DNA from: Pirellulales bacterium
GTDB lineage: Bacteria > Planctomycetota > Planctomycetia > Pirellulales > JACPPG01
Reading direction: 5' to 3'
Length of the DNA: 47,439 nt
NCBI GenBank assembly: GCA_035546535.1
Contig: DASZWQ010000091.1
Span: 1-47,439 of the forward strand
Part shown: positions 8,529-19,186 of the stretch, one piece after another
Position numbering within the stretch: position 1 is the stretch's first letter
Layout: each line of letters starts with the position of its first letter
Translations under genes and position numbers: made by a program
Notes under the pieces: model-generated
Database searches by the model: none
What the model was told of the DNA's origin: nothing
Seen by the model: only the letters and a program-made list of their open reading frames with translations

Positions 8529-9968
8529 TTACATCGCGGCGCGGCGGCCGGGGTGGCGCTGTTCCAAACCGCACGCGCCGGCGGTCGGAAGCATCTTGGC
8601 CGGGCTCAGTCGCAACGTCGGGTTGAAGGCGGTCCGTGCGCGGGCCATCACGTCCAGATCGTTGGCCGAGAACAGCTTGTGCATGAACTCAATTTTCTCG
8701 ACTCCGATGCCGTGCTCGCCCGTCACGCTACCGCCGCAGGCGATGCACTCGTCGAGAATCTCGCCGCTCGCCGCCAATACCCGGCGCACTTGCTCGGAGT
8801 CCCGTTCGTCGAAAAGCAGGATCGGATGAATATTGCCGTCGCCAGCGTGAAAGACGTTCACGATCCGCACGTCATGGCGCCGGCCGATGTCGATGATCCG
8901 CTCCAGGATATACGGCAGCTTGGTGCGCGGAACGACACCATCCTGCGTGCAGTAGCTAGGGCTCAGGCGGCCCACCGCGCCAAAAGCTTGCTTCCGGCAT
9001 TTCCACAACAGTTGCCGTTCGGCCGCCGAAGCCGCGAAGCGCACCTCGCGGGCGTGATTCTGCTTGCACAACTCCGTGATGCGGTCGCGCTGCTCGTCCA
9101 GACCCGCTTCGAGGCCGTCGACTTCGATCAACAGGATCGCCTGGGCATCGAGCGGAAAGCCAAAACGGAAGGCTTCTTCCACCGCAACCAGAATGCCCTG
9201 GTCCATCATCTCAAGTGCCGCGGGCACGATACCAGCGCCGATGATGTCGCTGATGGCGTTCGTGGCGTCGTTAACCGATTCGAAAATGCCCAGCATCGTG
9301 CGCCAGCCTTGCGGGTCGCGCGTGAGGCGAACCCAGGCCTTGGTGACGATGGCCAGCGTCCCTTCGCTGCCGACGATCAAGCCCGTCAGGTCGAGGCCGG
9401 GGGCATCCTCGGTTGGACCGCCGAACGCGACGATCGAACCGTCGGCCAGCACGGCTTCCACTCCCAGCACGTGGTTGACGGTAACGCCGTATTTCAGGGT
9501 GTGCGGTCCGCCGGAATTCGTGGCCACATTGCCGCCGATCGTGCAGGCACCCTGGCTCGACGGATCGGGAGCGTAATGAAAGCCCGTCCCTTTCAGCGCC
9601 TGCGTCAGCCAGACGTTCACGACGCCCGGCTGCACGACGGCATATCGATCGCGCAGATTGATCTCGAGGATCTCTTTCATGCGCGTGAGTACGATCATCA
9701 CGCCGCCACCGACCGGCAGGCAACCGCCGGCCAGGCTCGTGCCGGCCCCGCGCGGCAGGAACGACACGCCGTATTCGTTGCACAGCCGTACGATCGCCTG
9801 CACCTGCGCCGTGGTGCGCGGAAACACGGCCACGTCCGGGCAGTTCTTCTCGATGACGAAGCCATCGCACTCGTAAACTACCAGGTCGCTGTGCGCTGAT
9901 AGCACGCCATCGACACCGACCACGTCGCGCAACTGGTCAATCAACGAAGGGAGCCGGGTGGCGATCAT
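8529..9968 (-). CDS. glcD: Glycolate oxidase catalytic FAD subunit
   Basis: A 479-residue flavoprotein of the FAD-linked oxidase family with all landmarks of GlcD: PRGAGTSLAGGCLP and SSQGACTIGGNVATNSGGPH in the FAD-binding half, then HAGDGNIHP and TGEHGIG in the C-terminal FAD-oxidase domain. The ATG at 9966-9968 is preferred to the TTG directly before it. It is first in the glcDEF operon and diverges from the DUF1207 gene, so the operon promoter should lie in 9969-10249; no clear promoter boxes were seen. D-lactate dehydrogenases share this fold, but the GlcE and GlcF neighbours favour glycolate as substrate. Confidence 0.93.
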   Translation of the reverse strand: MIATRLPSLIDQLRDVVGVDGVLSAHSDLVVYECDGFVIEKNCPDVAVFPRTTAQVQAIVRLCNEYGVSFLPRGAGTSLAGGCLPVGGGVMIVLTRMKEILEINLRDRYAVVQPGVVNVWLTQALKGTGFHYAPDPSSQGACTIGGNVATNSGGPHTLKYGVTVNHVLGVEAVLADGSIVAFGGPTEDAPGLDLTGLIVGSEGTLAIVTKAWVRLTRDPQGWRTMLGIFESVNDATNAISDIIGAGIVPAALEMMDQGILVAVEEAFRFGFPLDAQAILLIEVDGLEAGLDEQRDRITELCKQNHAREVRFAASAAERQLLWKCRKQAFGAVGRLSPSYCTQDGVVPRTKLPYILERIIDIGRRHDVRIVNVFHAGDGNIHPILLFDERDSEQVRRVLAASGEILDECIACGGSVTGEHGIGVEKIEFMHKLFSANDLDVMARARTAFNPTLRLSPAKMLPTAGACGLEQRHPGRRAAM

Positions 9969-10249
9969 CAAGCTAGCTGCGGGCGGCCGAGGTGACGGGC
10001 AACATCCGTGGGGATGTTTGAATTATAGTGGCCGGTCCCCAGGCCGCCAGGAGAGGGACACACGCCGGCTAAAGCCACCTGCCAGTGGGACATACCGGCG
10101 GTCAAAAGAGGTCTGGGGCGATTCGCGCCTCGCCGTTACACTACGCCTTCTTCTGCCAGACCCCTTTCCTGCTCGAATCGACGCCGCTTGCCTGGCGGTC
10201 GCCTTGGCGTGCGCTTCGGGCTGCGCAAGAATCGAAATCGGAGTGGGCA

Positions 10250-11251
10250 ATGGCTTCGGGCGTTCGCCGAATCACGGGCTTTGTCGCGTCATGCGCCGCG
10301 CTAGTGATCTGCGCGGACGGCTTTTTAACGACGGCCCGAGCTGCCGTGGCGCCGCCCGCTGCCATGAGCGCCCCGGTTGCCGTCATTCAAGCCGAGCCGA
10401 TTCCCGAAGGGACCGTGATCGCCGACGCGCCTCCGCCGCAAACCACGGCGATCAACTATCCGTTGGCCGAGGCCCTGGCCTATGACGCGCCGTGGAGCTG
10501 GCAACTGCTGCCCCAAGGCTTGATCTGGCATTCGTATCTCGCCGGTGTCAAAGAGGCGCGCATGGCCAGCGTCTTCAACTATCAGAAAGGCCTGGGCTGG
10601 CTCTGGGATCCGGTGGCCGGCGGACGCGTGGGCTTGCTGCGCTACGGTTCACCCAACAGTTTTCGGCCCGAGGGATGGCAGCTCGACGTCGAGGGAGCGG
10701 CCTTTCCTGAGCTGCGCCTGAACCACGACTGGGACATGCGTGCGACCGACTTTCGCGTCGGTTTACCGCTAACCTACGGGGTCGGCAACTTCCAGATGAA
10801 ATTCGCCGTCTACCATCTTAGCTCGCACATCGGCGACGAATTCCTGCTGAAGAATCCCGACTTTGTCCGCCTGGAATACAGCCGCAATGCGCTTGTGTTC
10901 GGCCTGAGCTACTACGCCACGCCCAACGTGCGCTTGTACGGCGAAATGGACTGGGCCTTCTACACCAACGGCGTGACCCAGCCGTGGCAGTTTCAGTTCG
11001 GCGCCGAATACAGCCCGGTCTACAGCCCGGGATTTCGCGGCTCGCCGTTTTTCGCGATCAATGGCCACCTGCGGCAGGAGGTCGCCTTCGGCGGCAACGT
11101 CACGGTGCAGACCGGCTGGCAATGGCTCAACGGCAATACCGGCACGCGACTGCGCTTCGGCTTTCAGTACTTCAACGGCAAGAACGAAGAGTACCAGTTC
11201 TATAACGACTTCGTGCAGCAGTTCGGCATCGGCATCTGGTACGACTATTAG
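10250..11251 (+). CDS. DUF1207 outer-membrane-type protein
   Basis: A 333-residue exported protein. The ATG at 10250 has GGAG about eight bases upstream and gives a signal peptide (ITGFVASCAALVICADGFLTTARA); the open frame extends further upstream without support. The mature part begins with an Ala/Pro-rich stretch, then WHSYLAGVKEARMASV and many alternating aromatic strands (FQMKFAVYHLSSHIGDEFL, NVRLYGEMDWAFY), ending in the aromatic residues IGIWYDY, as expected for a beta-barrel. The pattern matches DUF1207, a family of unknown function that is frequent in planctomycetes. It stands alone on its strand. Confidence 0.75.
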   Translation: MASGVRRITGFVASCAALVICADGFLTTARAAVAPPAAMSAPVAVIQAEPIPEGTVIADAPPPQTTAINYPLAEALAYDAPWSWQLLPQGLIWHSYLAGVKEARMASVFNYQKGLGWLWDPVAGGRVGLLRYGSPNSFRPEGWQLDVEGAAFPELRLNHDWDMRATDFRVGLPLTYGVGNFQMKFAVYHLSSHIGDEFLLKNPDFVRLEYSRNALVFGLSYYATPNVRLYGEMDWAFYTNGVTQPWQFQFGAEYSPVYSPGFRGSPFFAINGHLRQEVAFGGNVTVQTGWQWLNGNTGTRLRFGFQYFNGKNEEYQFYNDFVQQFGIGIWYDY

Positions 11252-11379
11252 CGGATGCCGCACGGCAAGCACGGTTTAGCGGCAAAGCCATGGGCTGCTT
11301 AGTGGGCACCCTCTGCTTCGCAGCGAAAACGCACGGTGCCACAGGGCACCCTACGAACCACGTAAGACCACCAGCCGAT

Positions 11380-12147
11380 TTAGTACTTACGTTCGTTGTT
11401 CGCGAAATACAGGTTGAGAATCGAATTCCGCACGCCGGCGCCGGGCGGCAGCTTTTCGCGGCCGTGCCAGCTCTTGCGGCGCAGTGAATTCGATACGACG
11501 AAGGCGTAGCCGCTGTTGGGCGCGAAGGGAAATTGCTTCACCTTCTGGAAGCGGCCATGCCAGGAGAACAGGCCTCGTAGCGACGTGAGGCGCCGTTTGT
11601 AAAGCGCCGTGCCGAGCCCTAGTTGCGAGCGATCGGCCGGCAGGTAAAGCTGCATCGTCACCACCTTGGCCCGGCCATCGGGATGCGGCGGAATCTCGTA
11701 CCCTTCCAGGTCGCGCATCAGCGACGGCTTGCAGAACGTGACGATTTTCTCGACTTGCGATTCCGGGATATCGAAACGCAGCGCCAAATCCGGCGCCAGC
11801 TTGCGGAACACGGCGGCCTTCAGCTCCGGGGCGGCCAGGGCATTGGCCACGTCGCGCCACACCTGACGCTGGGCCGGCGGCATGGTGCTCAGGTTTTCGA
11901 CTTCCAACGGCAGCACGTCGCGCGTGCTGACCCCGTCCTCGCGCGAATGCTTGTAAGTGTTGATCGCATTATACCGTTCGGGCGACGGCATATTGGCCAT
12001 CATCTCGGCGTACGTATCTTCGGGGAACAGGTTCTCGAAATAGATGTGCGAGAACGGCTCGTGCTCGGCCGCGGTCGCCTCGACCACGCGCAGTAAACGA
12101 GCCAGAATCGCGCGACTTGTGTCCGCGTGTGCTGCAACCCCCACCAT
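11380..12147 (-). CDS. 2-oxoglutarate/Fe(II) oxygenase-like protein
   Basis: A 255-residue protein whose ATG follows GGAGGAGAG at ideal spacing. The N-terminal part (FSHIYFENLFPEDTYAEM) is like the entry to prolyl-hydroxylase-type double-stranded beta-helix folds. The iron-binding triad can be read as HPD (in YEIPPHPDGRAKVVTMQLYLP) plus the histidine of KSWHGREKL, with RNSILNLYF as the likely 2-oxoglutarate arginine. The substrate could be a protein side chain, sugar or small molecule; the sequence does not say. No partner gene is adjacent. The assignment rests on motif spacing, so moderate confidence. Confidence 0.6.
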   Translation of the reverse strand: MVGVAAHADTSRAILARLLRVVEATAAEHEPFSHIYFENLFPEDTYAEMMANMPSPERYNAINTYKHSREDGVSTRDVLPLEVENLSTMPPAQRQVWRDVANALAAPELKAAVFRKLAPDLALRFDIPESQVEKIVTFCKPSLMRDLEGYEIPPHPDGRAKVVTMQLYLPADRSQLGLGTALYKRRLTSLRGLFSWHGRFQKVKQFPFAPNSGYAFVVSNSLRRKSWHGREKLPPGAGVRNSILNLYFANNERKY

Positions 12148-12935
12148 TCGAAGCTCTCCTCCGCCAGGGCACGCATCATGTTCGGGTTTGATCGATGTCG
12201 GGGCAATGTCCGAAATTTGCCCGTTACGTGCCAGATGAACTTGAAGGCAAAAGCAAGATTTCCCTCCGTGACGATGTGCCCCGGATGAGTAGCTTTATCG
12301 GTTGTAGGGGCTTCGCGCGATGAGTCGCAGCACGAACCGCGAATGGTGCTAGCACAGGGTCGGGCGGCGTCTGGCAAGGCTTTTGCGATTGTCGCCGTGC
12401 CAGCGGCGTGCGCGCGGAAGAGGCTTGCGAGCGCCACTTGATCAAAACGCACGAGGGCGCAAGGCAATTGACAAAACGTCCCTCACCTAGCAGCCTGTTG
12501 AAAAAAGCCCTCGTGGCTTTTTTCAACCTCGCCAGGTGCGAAGCAAAGCTTCGCACGACTCGCAAAATAACGACTTACGTCGATATTTTGCCATCGCATC
12601 CCTGCGATGTCGCAGCCCGTTGAATTCTTCAACAGGCTGCTAGGCCGAGGCGAGGCAACCCATGGTGGGGCGTTTCTTGACGGTCCGCGCCAGCACTGAT
12701 AGACTTCGCGGTTGATTGTAACGGCCCCCCACCTCGACCGGTTCGCCCCTGACTGGCACGCCCGGCAGCCCGCTCTTTTTGGAGTCTTCGGCAGCCATTG
12801 GACGAGGGGCGAGCGACGGAAGCCTCGGATCGTAGTGCTTTCGTGGCGTGATAGGCCCATTGCTAGCTAGTCATCAATAGGGACGGCGACCGCCCTCTCC
12901 GCAGGCTCTCGCCCCAAGCGCGAAGGATGCCAATC
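12148..12935. other. Long intergenic region with MITE copy 2, upstream of ppdK
   Basis: This 788-base gap divides two divergent genes. It holds the second 157-bp element (12487-12643). The rest has only short open frames with no ribosome binding site or recognisable protein. The ppdK promoter is expected between 12644 and 12920 but no confident -35/-10 pair was seen. Confidence 0.55.
12487..12643. mobile_element. 157-bp MITE-like element, copy 2
   Basis: Same length, orientation and ends as the element at 1834-1990 (CTAGCAGCCTGTTGAA ... TTCAACAGGCTGCTAG). The two copies differ at three bases only: A/G in the AAGTGCG segment, A/C in the ATAAAGACT segment and G/A in the TTGAGTTC segment. The flanking DNA of the two copies is unrelated, which supports transposition and not segmental duplication. 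All internal hairpins are preserved. Confidence 0.87.
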
Positions 12936-15662
<2,727 letters not shown>

Positions 15663-15701
15663 GCGACTCCCACAAAAGTTGTCACGATTGTCAGGTTGAT
15701 G

Positions 15702-15731
15702 GGTGCCATGCCCACGCTCGTCGTGGGCATG
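15702..15731 (+). repeat. REP palindrome, left side of the RAYT gene
   Basis: GGTGCCATGCCCACGCTCG followed by TCGTGGGCATG; the arms ATGCCCACG/CGTGGGCAT form a 9-bp stem. It lies between the ppdK stop and the transposase stop. The same sequence, with one base deleted, occurs in inverted orientation at 16332-16360 on the other side of the transposase. Confidence 0.8.
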
Positions 15732-15736
15732 CGTGC

Positions 15737-16309
15737 TTACTCATCGGGCCTCTGCGGAATCGACGAACGGTCGATCGAGAGCACGCCTTTACCCGGAGCG
15801 TCGTACTCCGCGGCACTCGACCACGGCCAATCCGTTGCCCGTTCGCAGAGTCCACGCCGCACGGGATTTGAATGGATGTAATCGATCTCGGTCCAGACAG
15901 TTCTGGGCTCGGTGAGATTCCGGTCATAGCCGTCGCCGCGCTGCCAGAACCGATGTTGTACTATTCCGTTGGGTTGCCGGTCTTCCATCTGCCGCAGGAA
16001 GCGTGGGTCCTTTTCTCGCACAAAGAGTAATGCTCGTTTCGATACAGATTGCTTCAGGGTTGTCAGGATTCGGCTGATCGAGCAATCGTCGCGAGTCGGC
16101 CAAAGCAGGACATGTACATGTTCGGGCATGATCACGTACGCCCATAGATGAAAGCCGTGCTTTTCGCGGCTCAATTGGATCGCCTCGATCATCCAACGCC
16201 GGGACCGGGGCTTCGATAGAAAATCGCGTCGTTGGAAGCAGGAAAATGTGAGGGCATGAGCGTGCCCCGGTTCGTCGATGCGCCGACATCGCTTGCGATG
16301 GAACGACAT
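15737..16309 (-). CDS. REP-associated tyrosine transposase (RAYT, Y1 family)
   Basis: A 190-residue Y1-transposase-type protein. It contains the HUH metal motif EHVHVLLWP near the middle and the RAYT-typical C-terminal sequence YIHSNPVRRGLCERATDWPWSSAAEY. The N-terminal GHAHALTFSCFQRRDFL also fits the family. The ATG at 16307-16309 was chosen because it begins just before conserved sequence; the frame is open further upstream. RAYTs are domesticated single-strand DNA nucleases thought to mobilise REP palindromes, and this one is exactly bracketed by two inverted REP copies. The reading frame is intact. Confidence 0.88.
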   Translation of the reverse strand: MSFHRKRCRRIDEPGHAHALTFSCFQRRDFLSKPRSRRWMIEAIQLSREKHGFHLWAYVIMPEHVHVLLWPTRDDCSISRILTTLKQSVSKRALLFVREKDPRFLRQMEDRQPNGIVQHRFWQRGDGYDRNLTEPRTVWTEIDYIHSNPVRRGLCERATDWPWSSAAEYDAPGKGVLSIDRSSIPQRPDE

Positions 16310-16331
16310 CCTCGCCCCCGACTGCGATCCA

Positions 16332-16360
16332 CATGCCCACGCGAGCGTGGGCATGGCACC
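16332..16360 (-). repeat. REP palindrome, right side of the RAYT gene
   Basis: CATGCCCACGC and GCGTGGGCATG form a perfect 11-bp stem around GA. Read on the minus strand it begins GGTGCCATGCCCACGCTCG, identical to the left copy over 19 bases. It lies between the RAYT start and the sulfatase stop. Confidence 0.82.
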
Positions 16361-16367
16361 CCTGTAT

Positions 16368-17675
16368 TCAATTCTTTGGTTTCCACCACGCATCGAGCTG
16401 TTCCCGCAATCGGGCCACTTTCTCCTTCTGCTCGCCGGCCAGGTTGCGCAGCTCGTGCGCGTCGGCTGCCAGGTCATAGAGCTCCACGCCCGCTTCTGGC
16501 TCGTTCTTCGCATCGGGCACGATCAATTTCCAACCGCCCGAGATCGCCCAGCACCAGCGGAGATTTGCCGCCGGCTTATCGAGGTCGACCGCGTTGTGCG
16601 TGAAGCATTCGCCATAAATTGCCTGACGATTCCGCACGGCCCGCTCATCGAGCAGATTCACTCCTTGCATCTGCTTCGTCGGTTGCCGGCCGAGCGCTGC
16701 CAGGATTGTCGGCACGATGTCGATCGACAATACGGGCGTCTCGCACGTGCGGGCTTTGATCTTCGCGGGCCAGCGCACCAGGATCGGCGTGCGCAAGCCT
16801 CCGTCGTATGGCGACTGTTTTGATTTTTCGGCGTAACGATCGCCGCCTGGGCTTTGAATCCATCCGTTGTCGGCCAGGTAGACAACGATCGTATTCTCGG
16901 CCAGGCTCTGCTCGTCGAGAAACGTGAGTAGCTCGCCCACCGTCTCGTCGAGCCACTCGATCATCGCCCAATAGCCGGCGACGTGCGGTGAATCGGCCAG
17001 CGGCGCATACTTCTTCAGCAGCCGCTCCGGCGGCGTGTGGGGGCTATGCGGCATCATCGGCGCATACCACACCATGAATGGCTTGCCGGACTGCTGTGCA
17101 CCGGCGACGAAATCAAAGATCGGCTGCATCGTCTTGCGGCCGATCTCGAGGCCCTGGTCGCCGTGCCGTTGCCCTTGCGTCATTCCGTGGGTGAAGCCGC
17201 CGCGCCGAAAATCGCCTTGCCACCACTTTCCCGTCTGCAGGCTCACATAGCCCTGTTCGCCCAGCAGGCGTGGCAAAGTCGGTACTGCTTCCAGAAAGTG
17301 GTTCATTACGTCGCGCCCGGCCGCGAATTCGGGCGATTGGTAGAACTTGCCCGCGGGCATGCCGGCCGGGATCGGCGGATCGTTGCTCGTGATTTTGTGC
17401 TGATGCGGATACAGGCCCGTGATCATCGACGCCAGGCTAGGGCAACACAGGCTGCACGGCACATAGCCATGCGTGTAGGTCAGGCTTTCGCGCGCCAAGC
17501 GATCGATATGCGGCGTCGCGATGTGCGGATGCCCCATGAACGAGTAATCGGTCCAGGCGTGATCGTCCGAGATGATCAGCACCACGTTGGGCGGCGTGGC
17601 GGCGCGGACGTTCGTCGCTGACAGGAACGCACCTGCAAAAGCAACGACAAATAATAACCGGCATCGAAAAATCAT
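16368..17675 (-). CDS. Secreted sulfatase
   Basis: A 435-residue type I sulfatase with a signal peptide (LLFVVAFAGAFLSATNVRA, cleavage near 25). Metal ligands are in NVVLIISDDHAW (D37, D38); TPHIDRLA and GLYPHQHK are family landmarks, and GKWWQGDF carries an active-site lysine. The formylglycine site reads C77-C-P-S-L-A-S-M-I-T-G, so the arginine of the usual CxPSR motif is leucine (L81). The ATG is inside the ATGA overlap with the upstream membrane-protein gene. Likely role is desulfation of an algal-type sulfated polysaccharide in the periplasm, but the exact substrate is not visible. Confidence 0.88.
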   Translation of the reverse strand: MIFRCRLLFVVAFAGAFLSATNVRAATPPNVVLIISDDHAWTDYSFMGHPHIATPHIDRLARESLTYTHGYVPCSLCCPSLASMITGLYPHQHKITSNDPPIPAGMPAGKFYQSPEFAAGRDVMNHFLEAVPTLPRLLGEQGYVSLQTGKWWQGDFRRGGFTHGMTQGQRHGDQGLEIGRKTMQPIFDFVAGAQQSGKPFMVWYAPMMPHSPHTPPERLLKKYAPLADSPHVAGYWAMIEWLDETVGELLTFLDEQSLAENTIVVYLADNGWIQSPGGDRYAEKSKQSPYDGGLRTPILVRWPAKIKARTCETPVLSIDIVPTILAALGRQPTKQMQGVNLLDERAVRNRQAIYGECFTHNAVDLDKPAANLRWCWAISGGWKLIVPDAKNEPEAGVELYDLAADAHELRNLAGEQKEKVARLREQLDAWWKPKN

Positions 17676-17950
17676 GACTGTTCACGCATCTGATTGCGGA
17701 TACAAGCACGTCGGTCCTCCCACACCAGGACGGCCCAAAGCGAAAATACACTCATCAAAAAAACTCCCGTGACGACGGTGACGCTCCCAATCGACGAACG
17801 TTCGCCAACGCTGTGGTTGCCTTGGACAGGAACGCCAATCAAACAAGTCGCAGAGAGCGCAAGGCAAAGCACAAACACAAGCAGTGCCAGGGCCCGCCTG
17901 AGCCTGTATCTGAATCGCGGAGGGGTCGTGCTCTCGGTTTCAATCCTCAT
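17672..17950 (-). CDS. Small two-span membrane protein coupled to the sulfatase
   Basis: A 92-residue protein with a basic N-terminus (RFRYRLRR), two membrane segments (ALALLVFVLCLALSATCLIGV and VTVVTGVFLMSVFSLWAVLVW) and a charged C-terminal tail. No family is recognised. The stop codon overlaps the sulfatase start (TGA/ATG, bases 17672-17675), which suggests translational coupling. The ATG at 17948-17950 is preceded directly by GGGGGA, a poorly spaced ribosome site; the frame is open further upstream into the divergent promoter region, so the start is uncertain. Confidence 0.6.
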   Translation of the reverse strand: MRIETESTTPPRFRYRLRRALALLVFVLCLALSATCLIGVPVQGNHSVGERSSIGSVTVVTGVFLMSVFSLWAVLVWEDRRACIRNQMREQS

Positions 17951-18076
17951 TCCCCCAATCGTAACAGACGGTTCCGGCTCGCGCGGGGCTGGCGTCACCT
18001 TGACAACCGGCGGCCGGTCACCCACCCTGGCGGTCTTGGGAGCGAAGTAAAAGTCGCGGTCGAGGGGATTATCGTC

Positions 18077-19036
18077 ATGCGTTTGTGCCGTTATCAGGAT
18101 GCGAAGGGGCCCGCGGCTGCGTTCTACGGCGAGGAGGCAATCGTACCGGTCGCGGCCGCGGCCAAGGCCTACTCCGACGCCACGCACGAAACCGTCTCGT
18201 TGCCGGCAGGTGACGACCTCTTGGCCTTCCTGCCGCCAGCGGGGGAAGGGAATGCAGTCGCTAAAAAAATCGCCATCTGGCTCGAGCGTGCCGGCGCGGC
18301 GCTACCGGCCGCCGCCAAATTGCCCACGGCCAAGACACAATTGCTCGTGCCGATTCCGCGTCCCAACAAGCTTTTTCTGCTGGCCGGTAACTACGCCGAA
18401 CACATTCGCGAAGGGGGCGGCGTCGCGGCCGAGCGGGCCGAGACGTTCCCCTACGTGTTCATGAAGCCCCCGACAACGACGCTCACCAACCCGGGGCAGC
18501 CGGTCGTGATCCCCGCGATCTCGCCCGGAGCGATTGACTGGGAATTGGAACTGGCCGTGGTGATCGGTCGCAAAACCCGTGGCGTGAAGGAATCGGACGC
18601 GTTGGCTTCGGTCGCCGGCTACACGGTGATCAATGACATTTCCAACCGCAAGTTCCGCCCCAACCCCGGCCGCAAGAAGCGCGAAAAGGACGTCTTCTTC
18701 GATTGGCTGCACGGAAAGTGGCACGACAGCTTCTGCCCTTGCGGCCCGTGCATCACGAGCGCCGACGCCGTCTCGGACCCGCAATCGCTTGCCATGAAAC
18801 TGAAGCTGAACGAGGAAATTCGGCAAAACGCGTCGACCGGCTTGATGGTTTTCCCGGTGGCGGCCGTGATCGAGTTCATCGCGAGCTTTGTGACGCTCGA
18901 GCCAGGCGATATCATTTCCACCGGCACGCCCTCGGGCGTGGGCAACGCTACCGGCACATACGTGAAGCCCGGGGACACGCTCTCGGCCAGCATCGAGCGA
19001 ATCGGCACGCTGGTCTCGCCGATCGTGAGCGAATAG
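18077..19036 (+). CDS. Fumarylacetoacetate hydrolase family protein
   Basis: A 319-residue protein whose C-terminal two thirds is the FAH catalytic fold: RPNKLFLLAGNYAEH, FMKPPTTTL, the ExE metal site in DWELELAVVIGRK (near 154-156), TVINDISNRKFR and FVTLEPGDIISTGTPSGVG. The N-terminal 90 residues are a variable cap. Members hydrolyse or isomerise 2-oxo acids from aromatic or sugar-acid breakdown, for instance fumarylpyruvate hydrolase or 2-hydroxyhepta-2,4-diene-1,7-dioate isomerase; which applies cannot be told. The ATG at 18077 has GAGGGG ten bases upstream. A long perfect hairpin follows the stop. Confidence 0.87.
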   Translation: MRLCRYQDAKGPAAAFYGEEAIVPVAAAAKAYSDATHETVSLPAGDDLLAFLPPAGEGNAVAKKIAIWLERAGAALPAAAKLPTAKTQLLVPIPRPNKLFLLAGNYAEHIREGGGVAAERAETFPYVFMKPPTTTLTNPGQPVVIPAISPGAIDWELELAVVIGRKTRGVKESDALASVAGYTVINDISNRKFRPNPGRKKREKDVFFDWLHGKWHDSFCPCGPCITSADAVSDPQSLAMKLKLNEEIRQNASTGLMVFPVAAVIEFIASFVTLEPGDIISTGTPSGVGNATGTYVKPGDTLSASIERIGTLVSPIVSE

Positions 19037-19086
19037 CAAGTTGGCCACGACGGCCCGGCGTTCCCGCGTGGCGCTATCCCCCTTTT

Positions 19087-19153
19087 TAGCCGCCGGGCTT
19101 GCCCGGCGCTGGCGTTTGTATTCGCATGGAGCGCCGGGCAAGCCCGGCGGCTA
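19087..19153. repeat. Perfect 24-bp inverted repeat, REP-like or bidirectional terminator
   Basis: Two perfectly complementary 24-base arms (19087-19110 and 19130-19153) flank a 19-base spacer. Each arm also contains its own smaller palindrome, GCCGGGCTTGCCCGGC. It stands between the FAH gene and the RmlD-like gene. TTTTT comes directly before the left arm, so it could stop transcription on the minus strand, but there is no T-run after the right arm. Confidence 0.7.
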
Positions 19154-19186
19154 GATAGCAAGAATAATAATACTTCCGATTCAACA

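Noticed and set aside
8553..9899. 448-codon plus-strand open frame over glcD
   Set aside because: Antisense shadow of glcD; no motif and no ribosome binding site.
11300..11355. GGGCACC/GGTGCC inverted repeat after the DUF1207 gene
   Set aside because: Stem is short and imperfect. It may be another REP type but evidence is too weak for a feature.
17813..18076. Longer N-terminus for the FAH-family protein
   Set aside because: The extra residues have no family similarity and overlap the divergent membrane-protein gene; the ATG at 18077 gives normal length.
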